Source of the DNA: Aldehydirespirator sp965116965
GTDB taxonomy: Bacteria; Actinomycetota; Acidimicrobiia; Acidimicrobiales; Aldehydirespiratoraceae
Assembly (NCBI GenBank): GCA_965116965.1
Contig: OZ220743.1
Coordinates: 3,162,001 to 3,226,000, forward strand
Direction: 5' to 3'
Length of the DNA stretch: 64,000 nt
Shown here piece by piece: positions 32,884 to 40,118 of the stretch; position 1 is the stretch's first letter; every line of letters starts with the position of its first letter. A program made the translations under genes and the position numbers. The notes below the pieces were generated by a model, which saw only the letters and a program-made list of their open reading frames with translations, was not told the DNA's origin and made no database searches.

Positions 32884-34863
32884 ATGCCTTCCCATCCCAT
32901 TCGTTCGCTCGTAGGCCTGCTGATGGCCGCTGCGGTCTCCGCCGGGGTTCTCGCCGCGCCGGCCGCAGCCCATCCCCACGGCCCGTCCGATGACGAGTTC
33001 ACCTTCATCGGCGGGGGTTGGGGACACGGAAGCGGCATGAGCCAGTACGGCGCCCTCGGGCGAGCGGAGGCCGGCCACACCTACCAGGAGATCCTCGCCT
33101 TCTACTACGACAGCACCACCTTGAGGACCGATCCCGCCCGGGTGCCCGACGACGTCGACGTGCGCATCGCCGTCCACGACACGACGGTGTTCAGGCCTTC
33201 GGGCCTGCTGACCGTGTACAGGGACGGAGAGTTCCTGGACACCACCGTCAACACGCTGACCGTGCGCCGCGGCGACGGCGGCTGGTACATCAACTCCAGC
33301 AACATCGACTGGTGCCGCGGCTTCTGCAGCGGGACGGTGCTGACGGTGAGCTTCAACGACGGCGAGGTCGTCCGGGTCTCCAATACGACCAACGGCGCCG
33401 AACGCTACGCGCACGGGCAGTTCGAGCTCACCCCCGCCGCCGACGGGATCGCCAACTGCGGCAATGCCGGCGCCAACCAGTACTGCCTCGTGATCGGCGA
33501 GCTGGCCATGCAGCAGTACCTCTACGGCCTCGACGAGGTGCCCCACAGCTGGCCGGCTGAGGCCCTGAAGGCCCAGGCCGTCGCGGCCCGCAGCTACGCC
33601 GTGGCCATCATGGAGGATCGGGCCGAGTGGTCATCGCCGTTCGACCTGTACGCGACGACCCGGGACCAGGAGTACCAGGCCTGGGACTTCGAGAGCGAAC
33701 CGGGCCATGACGCCTGGAGGAGCCAGGTGGACGCCACCGACGACACCGTGCTCACCCACCAGCCGGCGGGTGGGGGCGACCCCGAGGTGATCGTCGCCTT
33801 CTACAGCTCCTCCAACGGGGGCCACACCGCGGCCAACGAGGAGACCCGGCGGGAGCCTATGCCGTACCTGATGGCCAAGCCGGACGCCTTCGACGCCGCT
33901 CCCGACGCCAACGGCGAGCCCCAGAATCCCACCCACTCCTGGGAGCGCACCTACACCGTCGACCAGATCAGCCAGTGGCTCGCGGCGTACCCCTTCGCCG
34001 ATCTGGATGTGGGCGAGATCGTGGAGATCTACATCGGAGCCGGAGGGCCCTCCGGCCGGATCGACGACTCGCTGGTGACCCTGGTGGGATCGGACCGGAC
34101 TCTGGAGGTCCGCGACGAGGACGGGCAACCCTACGGCTATCGCTTCTACTACGCCCTCGTGCTGGGCTGCCGCCGCGCGCCCGGCTGCAATCCCCTGCTG
34201 TCCACGAAGCTGACGCTGCAGGGATCCCACACCGGCGACGGCCACACCGTCCACAACCTTCCCTTCACCGACGTCCGGCGGGACGCCCCCTACGCGGAGG
34301 CGGTGCTGTGGATGACCGATACGGCGATCACCCAGGGAACGACGGCGACGACGTTCTCGCCGGAGCGCTCCGTGTCTCGAGCCCAGTTCGCCGCGTTCCT
34401 GTGGCGCTTCGCGGGCGAGCCGCAGTCGGTCGACGGATCCCTGACGTTCGACGACGTGGAGCCCGACAGCTACTACTCGCAGGCGGTGGGATGGATGGTG
34501 GACCAGAGCATCACCCAGGGATGCAGCCGGGACGCGCCGCTGTTCTGCCCCAATGATCGGCTCAACGCCGCGCAGCTGGCGGCCTTCCTGTGGCGCTTCG
34601 CCGGACGCACCTACAGCAATCACCCCGTGCCGTTCACCGACGTCGGGATCAACGACTTCTACCTGGAGGCCGCCCGATGGCTGGTGGAGCATCGCCTCTG
34701 GATCGACGCCGACTTCCAGCCTCCCGGCGACGGCCCGACGAACTTCAATCCCGGCGACGAAGCGGACCGGGCCCGGATGGCCATGCTGTTGTGGAACCTG
34801 GCCGCGGCGCCCGCAGCGTTCGACGTCGATGTGCCGCTGCCGCCCCTGATGCGATCCCCGTGA
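32884..34863 (+). CDS. Secreted SpoIID/LytB-domain protein with SLH-like repeats
   Basis: 659 residues. A signal peptide (SLVGLLMAAAVSAGVLAAPA) precedes a SpoIID/LytB domain: GGGWGHGSGMSQYGALGRA, LYGLDEVPHSWPAEALKAQA, then VAARSYAV and FYSSSNGGHTA. Three C-terminal SLH-like units follow (LPFTDVRRDAPYAEAVLWM; LTFDDVEPDSYYSQAVGWM; VPFTDVGINDFYLEAARWL). The protein is probably a wall-bound lytic transglycosylase-like enzyme. SLH units bind pyruvylated wall polymers, which fits the CsaB-like gene upstream. Its stop overlaps the next GTG (GTGA). Confidence 0.88.
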   Translation: MPSHPIRSLVGLLMAAAVSAGVLAAPAAAHPHGPSDDEFTFIGGGWGHGSGMSQYGALGRAEAGHTYQEILAFYYDSTTLRTDPARVPDDVDVRIAVHDTTVFRPSGLLTVYRDGEFLDTTVNTLTVRRGDGGWYINSSNIDWCRGFCSGTVLTVSFNDGEVVRVSNTTNGAERYAHGQFELTPAADGIANCGNAGANQYCLVIGELAMQQYLYGLDEVPHSWPAEALKAQAVAARSYAVAIMEDRAEWSSPFDLYATTRDQEYQAWDFESEPGHDAWRSQVDATDDTVLTHQPAGGGDPEVIVAFYSSSNGGHTAANEETRREPMPYLMAKPDAFDAAPDANGEPQNPTHSWERTYTVDQISQWLAAYPFADLDVGEIVEIYIGAGGPSGRIDDSLVTLVGSDRTLEVRDEDGQPYGYRFYYALVLGCRRAPGCNPLLSTKLTLQGSHTGDGHTVHNLPFTDVRRDAPYAEAVLWMTDTAITQGTTATTFSPERSVSRAQFAAFLWRFAGEPQSVDGSLTFDDVEPDSYYSQAVGWMVDQSITQGCSRDAPLFCPNDRLNAAQLAAFLWRFAGRTYSNHPVPFTDVGINDFYLEAARWLVEHRLWIDADFQPPGDGPTNFNPGDEADRARMAMLLWNLAAAPAAFDVDVPLPPLMRSP

Positions 34864-36176
34864 GGACCGGCCTCCTGCGGAGACTGGGATTCCGGTACCT
34901 GTACCTGATCGACGCGACCACGCTCTTCGGGCTCATGGTCGCGATCACAACGGTGCGCTTCGGGATGAACTGGCCCACCTACCCGCTGTCGCACTACGCG
35001 GTCGGCTTCGCGGTGGCGACCGGCCTGCACATGGCCGTCTACTACTTCGGCGGCCTCTACGAGTACGAGCAGCGGCTGGGCCCGCCGCCCTGGCTGCCAC
35101 GGGCCACGATGCTCACCCTGCTGGCGGTGGGGGCCGACGCCACCGTGAGCCTGCTCAGCGGCCGCTACCTGATGCCCCGGGCCAACCTGGTGGTCCTGGC
35201 CGCGGCCGCGAGCCTCGTGGTGTCGTTCAACCGCTGGCTGGCCCGGCAAGTGAGGAGGCGCCGTTTCGGGCAGCCCCGCGTGCTGCTGGTTGGAGACGCC
35301 GACGATGTGGAGTCGGCGCGGCGCCATCTGGCCGAGTCGAAGCAGGCCACGGAGATCGCCGGCCAGGCGGGCACGTTCTCCGACGTCGCCGCGGAGGTGG
35401 ACCGGTGCGCGGCCACCGATCTGCTGCTGCTGTCGCGCCAGTCGCTGGACATCATCTATCCCGAGCCGCTCGCCGAACTCGAGGGGCGCCAGGTGGGGGT
35501 CTACCGGCGCATCACTCCGTCGGACACCTTGCTGGGGCTGCAGCGGACCCGCCAGATCGGTGGTATGCCCTTCGTGGCGCTGCGAGCCCACGCCCTGCCC
35601 GCCTGCCGGCTGCGTTTCAAGCGCCTCCTCGACCTCGTCTACCTGCTGGTGCTGGCCCCGTTCGCGATACCGCTGACCCTTGCGGTAGCCCTGTACGTGC
35701 GCCTGCGGGCCGGCCGGGGGGTGCTCTACCGCCAGGAACGGGTGGGCATGGAGGGCCGGACGTTCGTCATGGTGAAGTTCCGGACCATGACGCCGGACGC
35801 CGAGCAGGCCGGGCCGGAGCTGGCCGTCGCCGACGACCCCAGGGTGATCGCCGGCGTGGCCTGGCTCCGGCGGACCCGGCTCGACGAGCTGCCGCAACTC
35901 TGGAATGTCCTCACCGGTCAGATGTCGCTGGTCGGGCCCCGGGCCGAGCGACCCGCGCTGGTGGCCCGGCTCGAGGAGCAGATCGCCGGATACGGCCGGC
36001 GTCACGACATCCCTCCCGGCATAACCGGCCTGGCTCAGACTCAGGGCCACTACCAGACCGACGCCGCCTACAAGCTGGGCCACGATTTGCAATACGTTGT
36101 GAACTGGTCGCCGTTGCTCGACTGGGAGATCATGGTGAAGAGCCTCCTCGTGATGGCCCGCGGGTCGGGCCGGTGA
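34860..36176 (+). CDS. Polyprenyl-phosphate sugar-1-phosphate transferase (bacterial sugar transferase)
   Basis: 438 residues: four N-terminal helices and a CoA-binding-like middle, then one helix (LVYLLVLAPFAIPLTLAVAL) and the PF02397 catalytic domain: LYRQERVGMEGRTFVMVKFR, TMTPDAE, RRTRLDELPQLWNVL, SLVGPRAERP and PPGITGLAQ. It starts glycan assembly by moving a sugar phosphate from an NDP-sugar to undecaprenyl or decaprenyl phosphate. The GTG overlaps the previous stop; the next gene also starts by GTGA. Confidence 0.91.
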   Translation: MRTGLLRRLGFRYLYLIDATTLFGLMVAITTVRFGMNWPTYPLSHYAVGFAVATGLHMAVYYFGGLYEYEQRLGPPPWLPRATMLTLLAVGADATVSLLSGRYLMPRANLVVLAAAASLVVSFNRWLARQVRRRRFGQPRVLLVGDADDVESARRHLAESKQATEIAGQAGTFSDVAAEVDRCAATDLLLLSRQSLDIIYPEPLAELEGRQVGVYRRITPSDTLLGLQRTRQIGGMPFVALRAHALPACRLRFKRLLDLVYLLVLAPFAIPLTLAVALYVRLRAGRGVLYRQERVGMEGRTFVMVKFRTMTPDAEQAGPELAVADDPRVIAGVAWLRRTRLDELPQLWNVLTGQMSLVGPRAERPALVARLEEQIAGYGRRHDIPPGITGLAQTQGHYQTDAAYKLGHDLQYVVNWSPLLDWEIMVKSLLVMARGSGR

Positions 36177-37177
36177 ACAGCCCCCCAGCCGCCCGCGACC
36201 ACCTGCCGCACATCTCGGTGGTGGTGCCGGCCCGGGACTGCGCCGCGGTGATAGGCGAGTGTCTCGCAGCCATCGGCTCCCAGACGTACCGCGGCGCCGT
36301 CGACGTGACGGTGGCCGTGGCCCCCAGCCGCGACGGCACCGAGCAGGCGGTCACCGGCAACGGCATGGATCTGCCCCTGCAGGTGATCGAGAACCCCGCG
36401 GGCACCGCCGCGGCGGGCCTCAACCTCGCAGTGGCGGCGTCGAAGGGCCCGATCGTGGCCCGGGTGGACGCCCAGTCGCGGCTTCCGCCCGACTACCTGG
36501 AGCGGGCCGTGTCCACGCTGGCTCGCACCGGGGCGGCCAACGTGGGCGGTGTGCAGCGCCCCGTCGGCGCCGCCGGCCTGCCGGGGGCGATCGCGGCCGC
36601 GATGGGGTCGCCCTTCGGGGGCGGCCCAGCGGCCTTCCGCCGGGGACGGCGCTCCGGGCCGGCCGACACCGTGTACCTCGGAGTGTTCGACCGCGAGGCC
36701 CTAGAGTCGGTCGGCGGCTTCGACGAGACCTTCGGGCGCAACCAGGACTACGAGCTCAACTGGCGGCTGCGCGAGCAGGGGCACGCCGTGTGGCTCGATC
36801 CGAGCCTCGTGGTCGACTACGTGCCCCGCTCGGACTACTCCGGTCTCGCCCGCCAGTACTTCGCGTACGGGGCATGGAAGCGCGCCATGCTGGTACGCAA
36901 TCCCCGGTCTCTTCGTATCCGCCAGCTAGCCGCTCCCGCCCTGATCGCCGGGCTGGCGCTCTCCGTGTTCGAGCTGGCCCTGGGACGCTGGAGGGGCGCG
37001 GCCCTGCCGGTGCTGTACGCCGGCGCCAGCGCGGTGGCCGCCACCCGCCTGAGCGACGGGCTGCCGGGCCGGCTCGACCGGGCGCGGGCCGCAGCCGCGT
37101 TCGCGGTGATGCACACTGCCTGGGGAGCGGGCTTCCTGGCGGGACGCACCCGTCGCGCCAGGCCCCCGGATCAGTAG
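36173..37177 (+). CDS. Family 2 glycosyltransferase (ExoA-like)
   Basis: 334 residues: ISVVVPARDCAAVIGECLAA, ENPAGTAAAGLNLAV, IVARVDAQSRLPPDYL (metal site) and FDETFGRNQDYELNWRL, then two or three C-terminal hydrophobic segments. The pattern resembles ExoA-type beta-glycosyltransferases that extend lipid-linked exopolysaccharide units. The GTG overlaps the sugar transferase stop, so both are coexpressed. Confidence 0.86.
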   Translation: MNSPPAARDHLPHISVVVPARDCAAVIGECLAAIGSQTYRGAVDVTVAVAPSRDGTEQAVTGNGMDLPLQVIENPAGTAAAGLNLAVAASKGPIVARVDAQSRLPPDYLERAVSTLARTGAANVGGVQRPVGAAGLPGAIAAAMGSPFGGGPAAFRRGRRSGPADTVYLGVFDREALESVGGFDETFGRNQDYELNWRLREQGHAVWLDPSLVVDYVPRSDYSGLARQYFAYGAWKRAMLVRNPRSLRIRQLAAPALIAGLALSVFELALGRWRGAALPVLYAGASAVAATRLSDGLPGRLDRARAAAAFAVMHTAWGAGFLAGRTRRARPPDQ

Positions 37178-37182
37178 GAGAC

Positions 37183-37219
37183 ATCCGCCGGCACGCAGGC
37201 CGAGGAGGTCCGGCCGGAT
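37183..37219. terminator. Weak hairpin between convergent GT2 and ABC ATPase genes
   Basis: ATCCGCCGG (37183-37191) pairs with CCGGCCGGAT (37210-37219) with one bulge and an 18-base loop, in the 41-base gap between converging genes. Confidence 0.35.
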
Positions 37220-37968
37220 CAGCGGGGCGCGGTCGAAGCCAGGTAGGCGGCCACGACCTCGCCGGGCTCGCCCACCGTCTCGAGCACGCCGTCGTCGAGC
37301 CACGCGACCCGGTCGCAGTGCCGCTCGATCTCGTCCATGACGTGGGTCCCGAGCACCACCGAACCGGCCGCCGACCTGATCTCGTCGATGCGCTGGGCGC
37401 TGCGGCGGCGGAAGTCCTCGTCCCCCACCGCGAGGGCCTCGTCGATCAGTAGGATGTCGGGGGTCCGGGCCGTTGCGATGGCGAAATGGAGTCGGGCCCT
37501 CATCCCCGAGGAATACGTCCGCATGGGCCGGTCGATGGCGTCCCGCAGTCCCGAGAAGTCGATGATCTCGTCGGCGCGGCTGGAGATCTCGGCCTTGGTG
37601 AAGCCAAGGGCCAGCCCGCCGATGAGGATGTTTCGCCGGCCCGACAGTGCCGGGCGCAGGGCGGAGGACACTCCCAGCAGTGACGGCCTGCAGCGCCCGT
37701 GGATCGTGCCCGATTCCAGCGGCAGCAACCCCGTCATGGCGGAGAGCAGGGTTGTCTTGCCCGCTCCGTTGGCTCCGATCAGGCCGAGGGTCTCGGACTC
37801 GTGCAGGTCCAGGCTCACGCCCCGCAGGGCGCGGATCGTGCGGTACCGGCGGCGGGCCCGGCCCTGCGCGAAGATCTGCTTCAGTCCCGGAACGGGGTCC
37901 TCGTAGACCCGGTAGTAGACGTGGGCGTCTCGCACCCGCACGGTGACAGCCGCACCCATCGCCGTCAC
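37219..37968 (-). CDS. ABC transporter ATPase for polysaccharide export (Wzt/TagH type)
   Basis: 249 residues: Walker A GANGAGKTTLLS, Q-loop region, signature YSSGMRARLHFA and Walker B DILLIDEALAVGDEDF with H-loop GTHVMDE. The DEALAVGDEDF form and the N-terminal LKQIFAQGRARR extension are typical of ATPases of polysaccharide and teichoic acid exporters. I prefer the GTG at 37968, overlapping the permease stop (GTGA); an ATG at 37959 is the alternative. No C-terminal carbohydrate-binding domain is present. Confidence 0.9.
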   Translation of the reverse strand: MTAMGAAVTVRVRDAHVYYRVYEDPVPGLKQIFAQGRARRRYRTIRALRGVSLDLHESETLGLIGANGAGKTTLLSAMTGLLPLESGTIHGRCRPSLLGVSSALRPALSGRRNILIGGLALGFTKAEISSRADEIIDFSGLRDAIDRPMRTYSSGMRARLHFAIATARTPDILLIDEALAVGDEDFRRRSAQRIDEIRSAAGSVVLGTHVMDEIERHCDRVAWLDDGVLETVGEPGEVVAAYLASTAPR

Positions 37969-38792
37969 GCTCCCAGCCGCTGCTCGGACCGGTGGAAGGC
38001 CACGAAGCCGACCACCGGCAGGGCGATGCACCAGGCCAGCAGGCCGGCCACCACCCAGCCGTCGGCGGGCTCGCCCACCAGGCACCAGCGGGCGCAGGTG
38101 ATCACGTCGTAGATCGGGTTCAGGGCGAACGCCCTTCTCCAGCCAGGGCTGGTCACGAAGGCCTCGACGCTGAATATCACGCCCGAGGCGTAGAACAGCA
38201 GCCTGAACAGGTGGGGCAACAGCTGCTGGAGATCCGACAGCGCCGCCCCGATCCGGGCCACCAGCAGCGCCGCACCCAAGTTGAACAGGAACTGTGCCGC
38301 CAGCACCGCGGGCAGTGCCAGCCATCTCATCGACGGGCGCTCGCCGGTTGCGACCACGGCGACCATGGCCAGGACCAGCGCGGGCACGAAGGCGGCAGTC
38401 TGGCCGTTGAGGGTCGCCGTCGGCAGGAGGATGCGGGGGAACTGGACCGATCGGATCAGACCCAGGTTGCGGCTGATGCAGACCGCCGCGTCCTGCACCA
38501 CCCGCTGGGTGAGATGGAACAGCACCACGCCGACAATCAGGAAGCCCAGGAAGTTCTCGACCCCGCGGCTGGTGTCGATGACGACTCCGAAGATCAGGAA
38601 GTAGACGCCGACCAGCAGCGCGGGGTTGGCGATGTGCCACAGTTGCCCCAGGACGGTGCCCATGTTCTGGGCCCGGAGATCCTGGGCCGGAACCAGGATG
38701 GCGAACTCCCGCCTGTTCCACGCCTCCCTCAGATAGGACGCCGAGGACGGGGGACGTGTGAGATCGTGAAGCTGCTGGTCCCGGTCACTCAC
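37965..38792 (-). CDS. ABC transporter permease for polysaccharide export (Wzm/TagG type)
   Basis: 275 residues with six predicted helices. It starts VSDRDQQLHDL, with RREFAILVPAQDLRAQNMGT and ISRNLGLIRSVQFPRILLP typical of ABC-2 polysaccharide permeases, and ends HRSEQRLGA. The GTG at 38792 is chosen because a TAGGAT -10 box lies seven bases upstream. The frame runs to 38879 but would overlap the divergent gene. It pairs with the ATPase downstream. Confidence 0.88.
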   Translation of the reverse strand: MSDRDQQLHDLTRPPSSASYLREAWNRREFAILVPAQDLRAQNMGTVLGQLWHIANPALLVGVYFLIFGVVIDTSRGVENFLGFLIVGVVLFHLTQRVVQDAAVCISRNLGLIRSVQFPRILLPTATLNGQTAAFVPALVLAMVAVVATGERPSMRWLALPAVLAAQFLFNLGAALLVARIGAALSDLQQLLPHLFRLLFYASGVIFSVEAFVTSPGWRRAFALNPIYDVITCARWCLVGEPADGWVVAGLLAWCIALPVVGFVAFHRSEQRLGA

Positions 38793-38816
38793 CGCGACAA
38801 TCCTAGGATCAGCCCG
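38793..38816. promoter_or_regulatory. Symmetric bidirectional leaderless promoter
   Basis: The 10-base palindrome ATCCTAGGAT (38800-38809) gives TAGGAT on both strands. On the plus strand seven bases separate it from the ATG at 38817, and on the minus strand seven bases separate it from the GTG at 38792. One palindrome thus appears to serve as the -10 element for two divergent leaderless genes. No strong -35 is visible on either side. Confidence 0.6.
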
Positions 38817-40118
38817 ATGGCTGCGACCCCCGCTTCGCTGGAGTCTGCTGACACCGGCCGGCAGGCTGTCAAGAACCACGCGTTCGGTGCCCGGGTCTTC
38901 AGGGTGGCGATTGCGTCCGCCGCCCTGCTCGTACTGACCAACGGACCGGTGCTGCTGTTCTCCAAGAGCGTGCTGGACCGCACCGGCCGCTGGGAGGACC
39001 TGGCGGTGTGGCCGTTCCTCGCCGCGGCGGCCGTCGCCGGCGCGGCACTGGCCGCATGGGATATGTCGAGGGCGCCGCGCCGACCCCTCGAACCCTCCGA
39101 GCGGATCGCCACGATTGCGGTGGCCTGGTTCGCGCTGGCCGCGCTCGCCTCCTCGCTGTGGAGCGTGGACCCCACCGCAACTGTGTGGCGTTCGTCCGTC
39201 TACGTCGGGATGGCGTTGCTGGCATGGGCGATTGCCCGGCTCGATGCCGGCGACACTGCGGCCGCAATCGGGGTGGTGGCCGCAGCAGCGGTCGGCGCCA
39301 GCCTGCTGTTGATCGTGCTGCGACCAGACCTGGGTCTCGGGCCCAACGACTACTGGAAGGGCGTGTACACCAACCGCAACTCCCTGGCCCCGTTGGCCGC
39401 GATCGGCGTTCTGGCGGGGTTGCGCTTCGTTCTGGCCCCCAGACGCGCCATGCGGTTGGCGGCGGTCGGGCTGGCGCTGGGCTCAACAGCGGCCCTGGTC
39501 GGCGCGGGCAGCCGCACCGCGTGGGTGTCTCTCATCGCCGCGTCGGTGGCGTCAAGCCTTCCGTTGCTCTACCACCGGGTCGCAGGACGCCGGGACAGGA
39601 GCCACGCCGCCAAGGTCACCGCGGCCGCGGCCGGCGCGAGCGCGGTGGCCGCGGCCGCCGCCCTGGTCGCGGTCTGGAACGTGCCCACCCTCAGCCAGCG
39701 CCGCACCATCTGGAGCCTGGTCTGGGAACGGATCCTCCAGCGGCCGCTGGGCGGCCACGGGTTCTTCACCTTCTGGGACATAGAGGAACTGACTCAACAT
39801 GTGCTGCTGCGGCGCGGCAGCGCTCACAACAGCCTGGTCGAAGTGGGCCTCGGGCTGGGCCTTCTTGGTGCGATACCCTTCGCGGTCATAGTGGTCCTGG
39901 GCGTCCGCAACGCCGGTCTGGCGCTGTGGCGGCGACCCGAAGCCGACACTTGGATGTGGGCCGCGCTCGTAGCCTTCCTTCTGGTGGAGAACGTGACGGA
40001 GAGCTTCGTGCTGTGGTTCTCCTACAGCTGGGTGCTGCTCATGGCCGCTGCGGTCAGAGCGCCGATCGCCAAGGAGGACGCCGACAAAGTGCTCGACGGC
40101 GCGATGATGGTCGAATGA
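38817..40118 (+). CDS. O-antigen ligase/polymerase family membrane protein (Wzy_C)
   Basis: 433 residues with about ten helices. The typical loop is present: GVYTNRNSLAPLAAIGVLAG, GSRTAWVSLIAAS, and a large periplasmic loop IWSLVWERILQRPLGGHG then RRGSAHNSLVEVGLGLGLLG, where R and H residues characterise the Wzy_C domain (WaaL/Wzy). It polymerises or ligates lipid-linked oligosaccharides. The stop overlaps the next ATG (ATGA). Confidence 0.86.
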   Translation: MAATPASLESADTGRQAVKNHAFGARVFRVAIASAALLVLTNGPVLLFSKSVLDRTGRWEDLAVWPFLAAAAVAGAALAAWDMSRAPRRPLEPSERIATIAVAWFALAALASSLWSVDPTATVWRSSVYVGMALLAWAIARLDAGDTAAAIGVVAAAAVGASLLLIVLRPDLGLGPNDYWKGVYTNRNSLAPLAAIGVLAGLRFVLAPRRAMRLAAVGLALGSTAALVGAGSRTAWVSLIAASVASSLPLLYHRVAGRRDRSHAAKVTAAAAGASAVAAAAALVAVWNVPTLSQRRTIWSLVWERILQRPLGGHGFFTFWDIEELTQHVLLRRGSAHNSLVEVGLGLGLLGAIPFAVIVVLGVRNAGLALWRRPEADTWMWAALVAFLLVENVTESFVLWFSYSWVLLMAAAVRAPIAKEDADKVLDGAMMVE

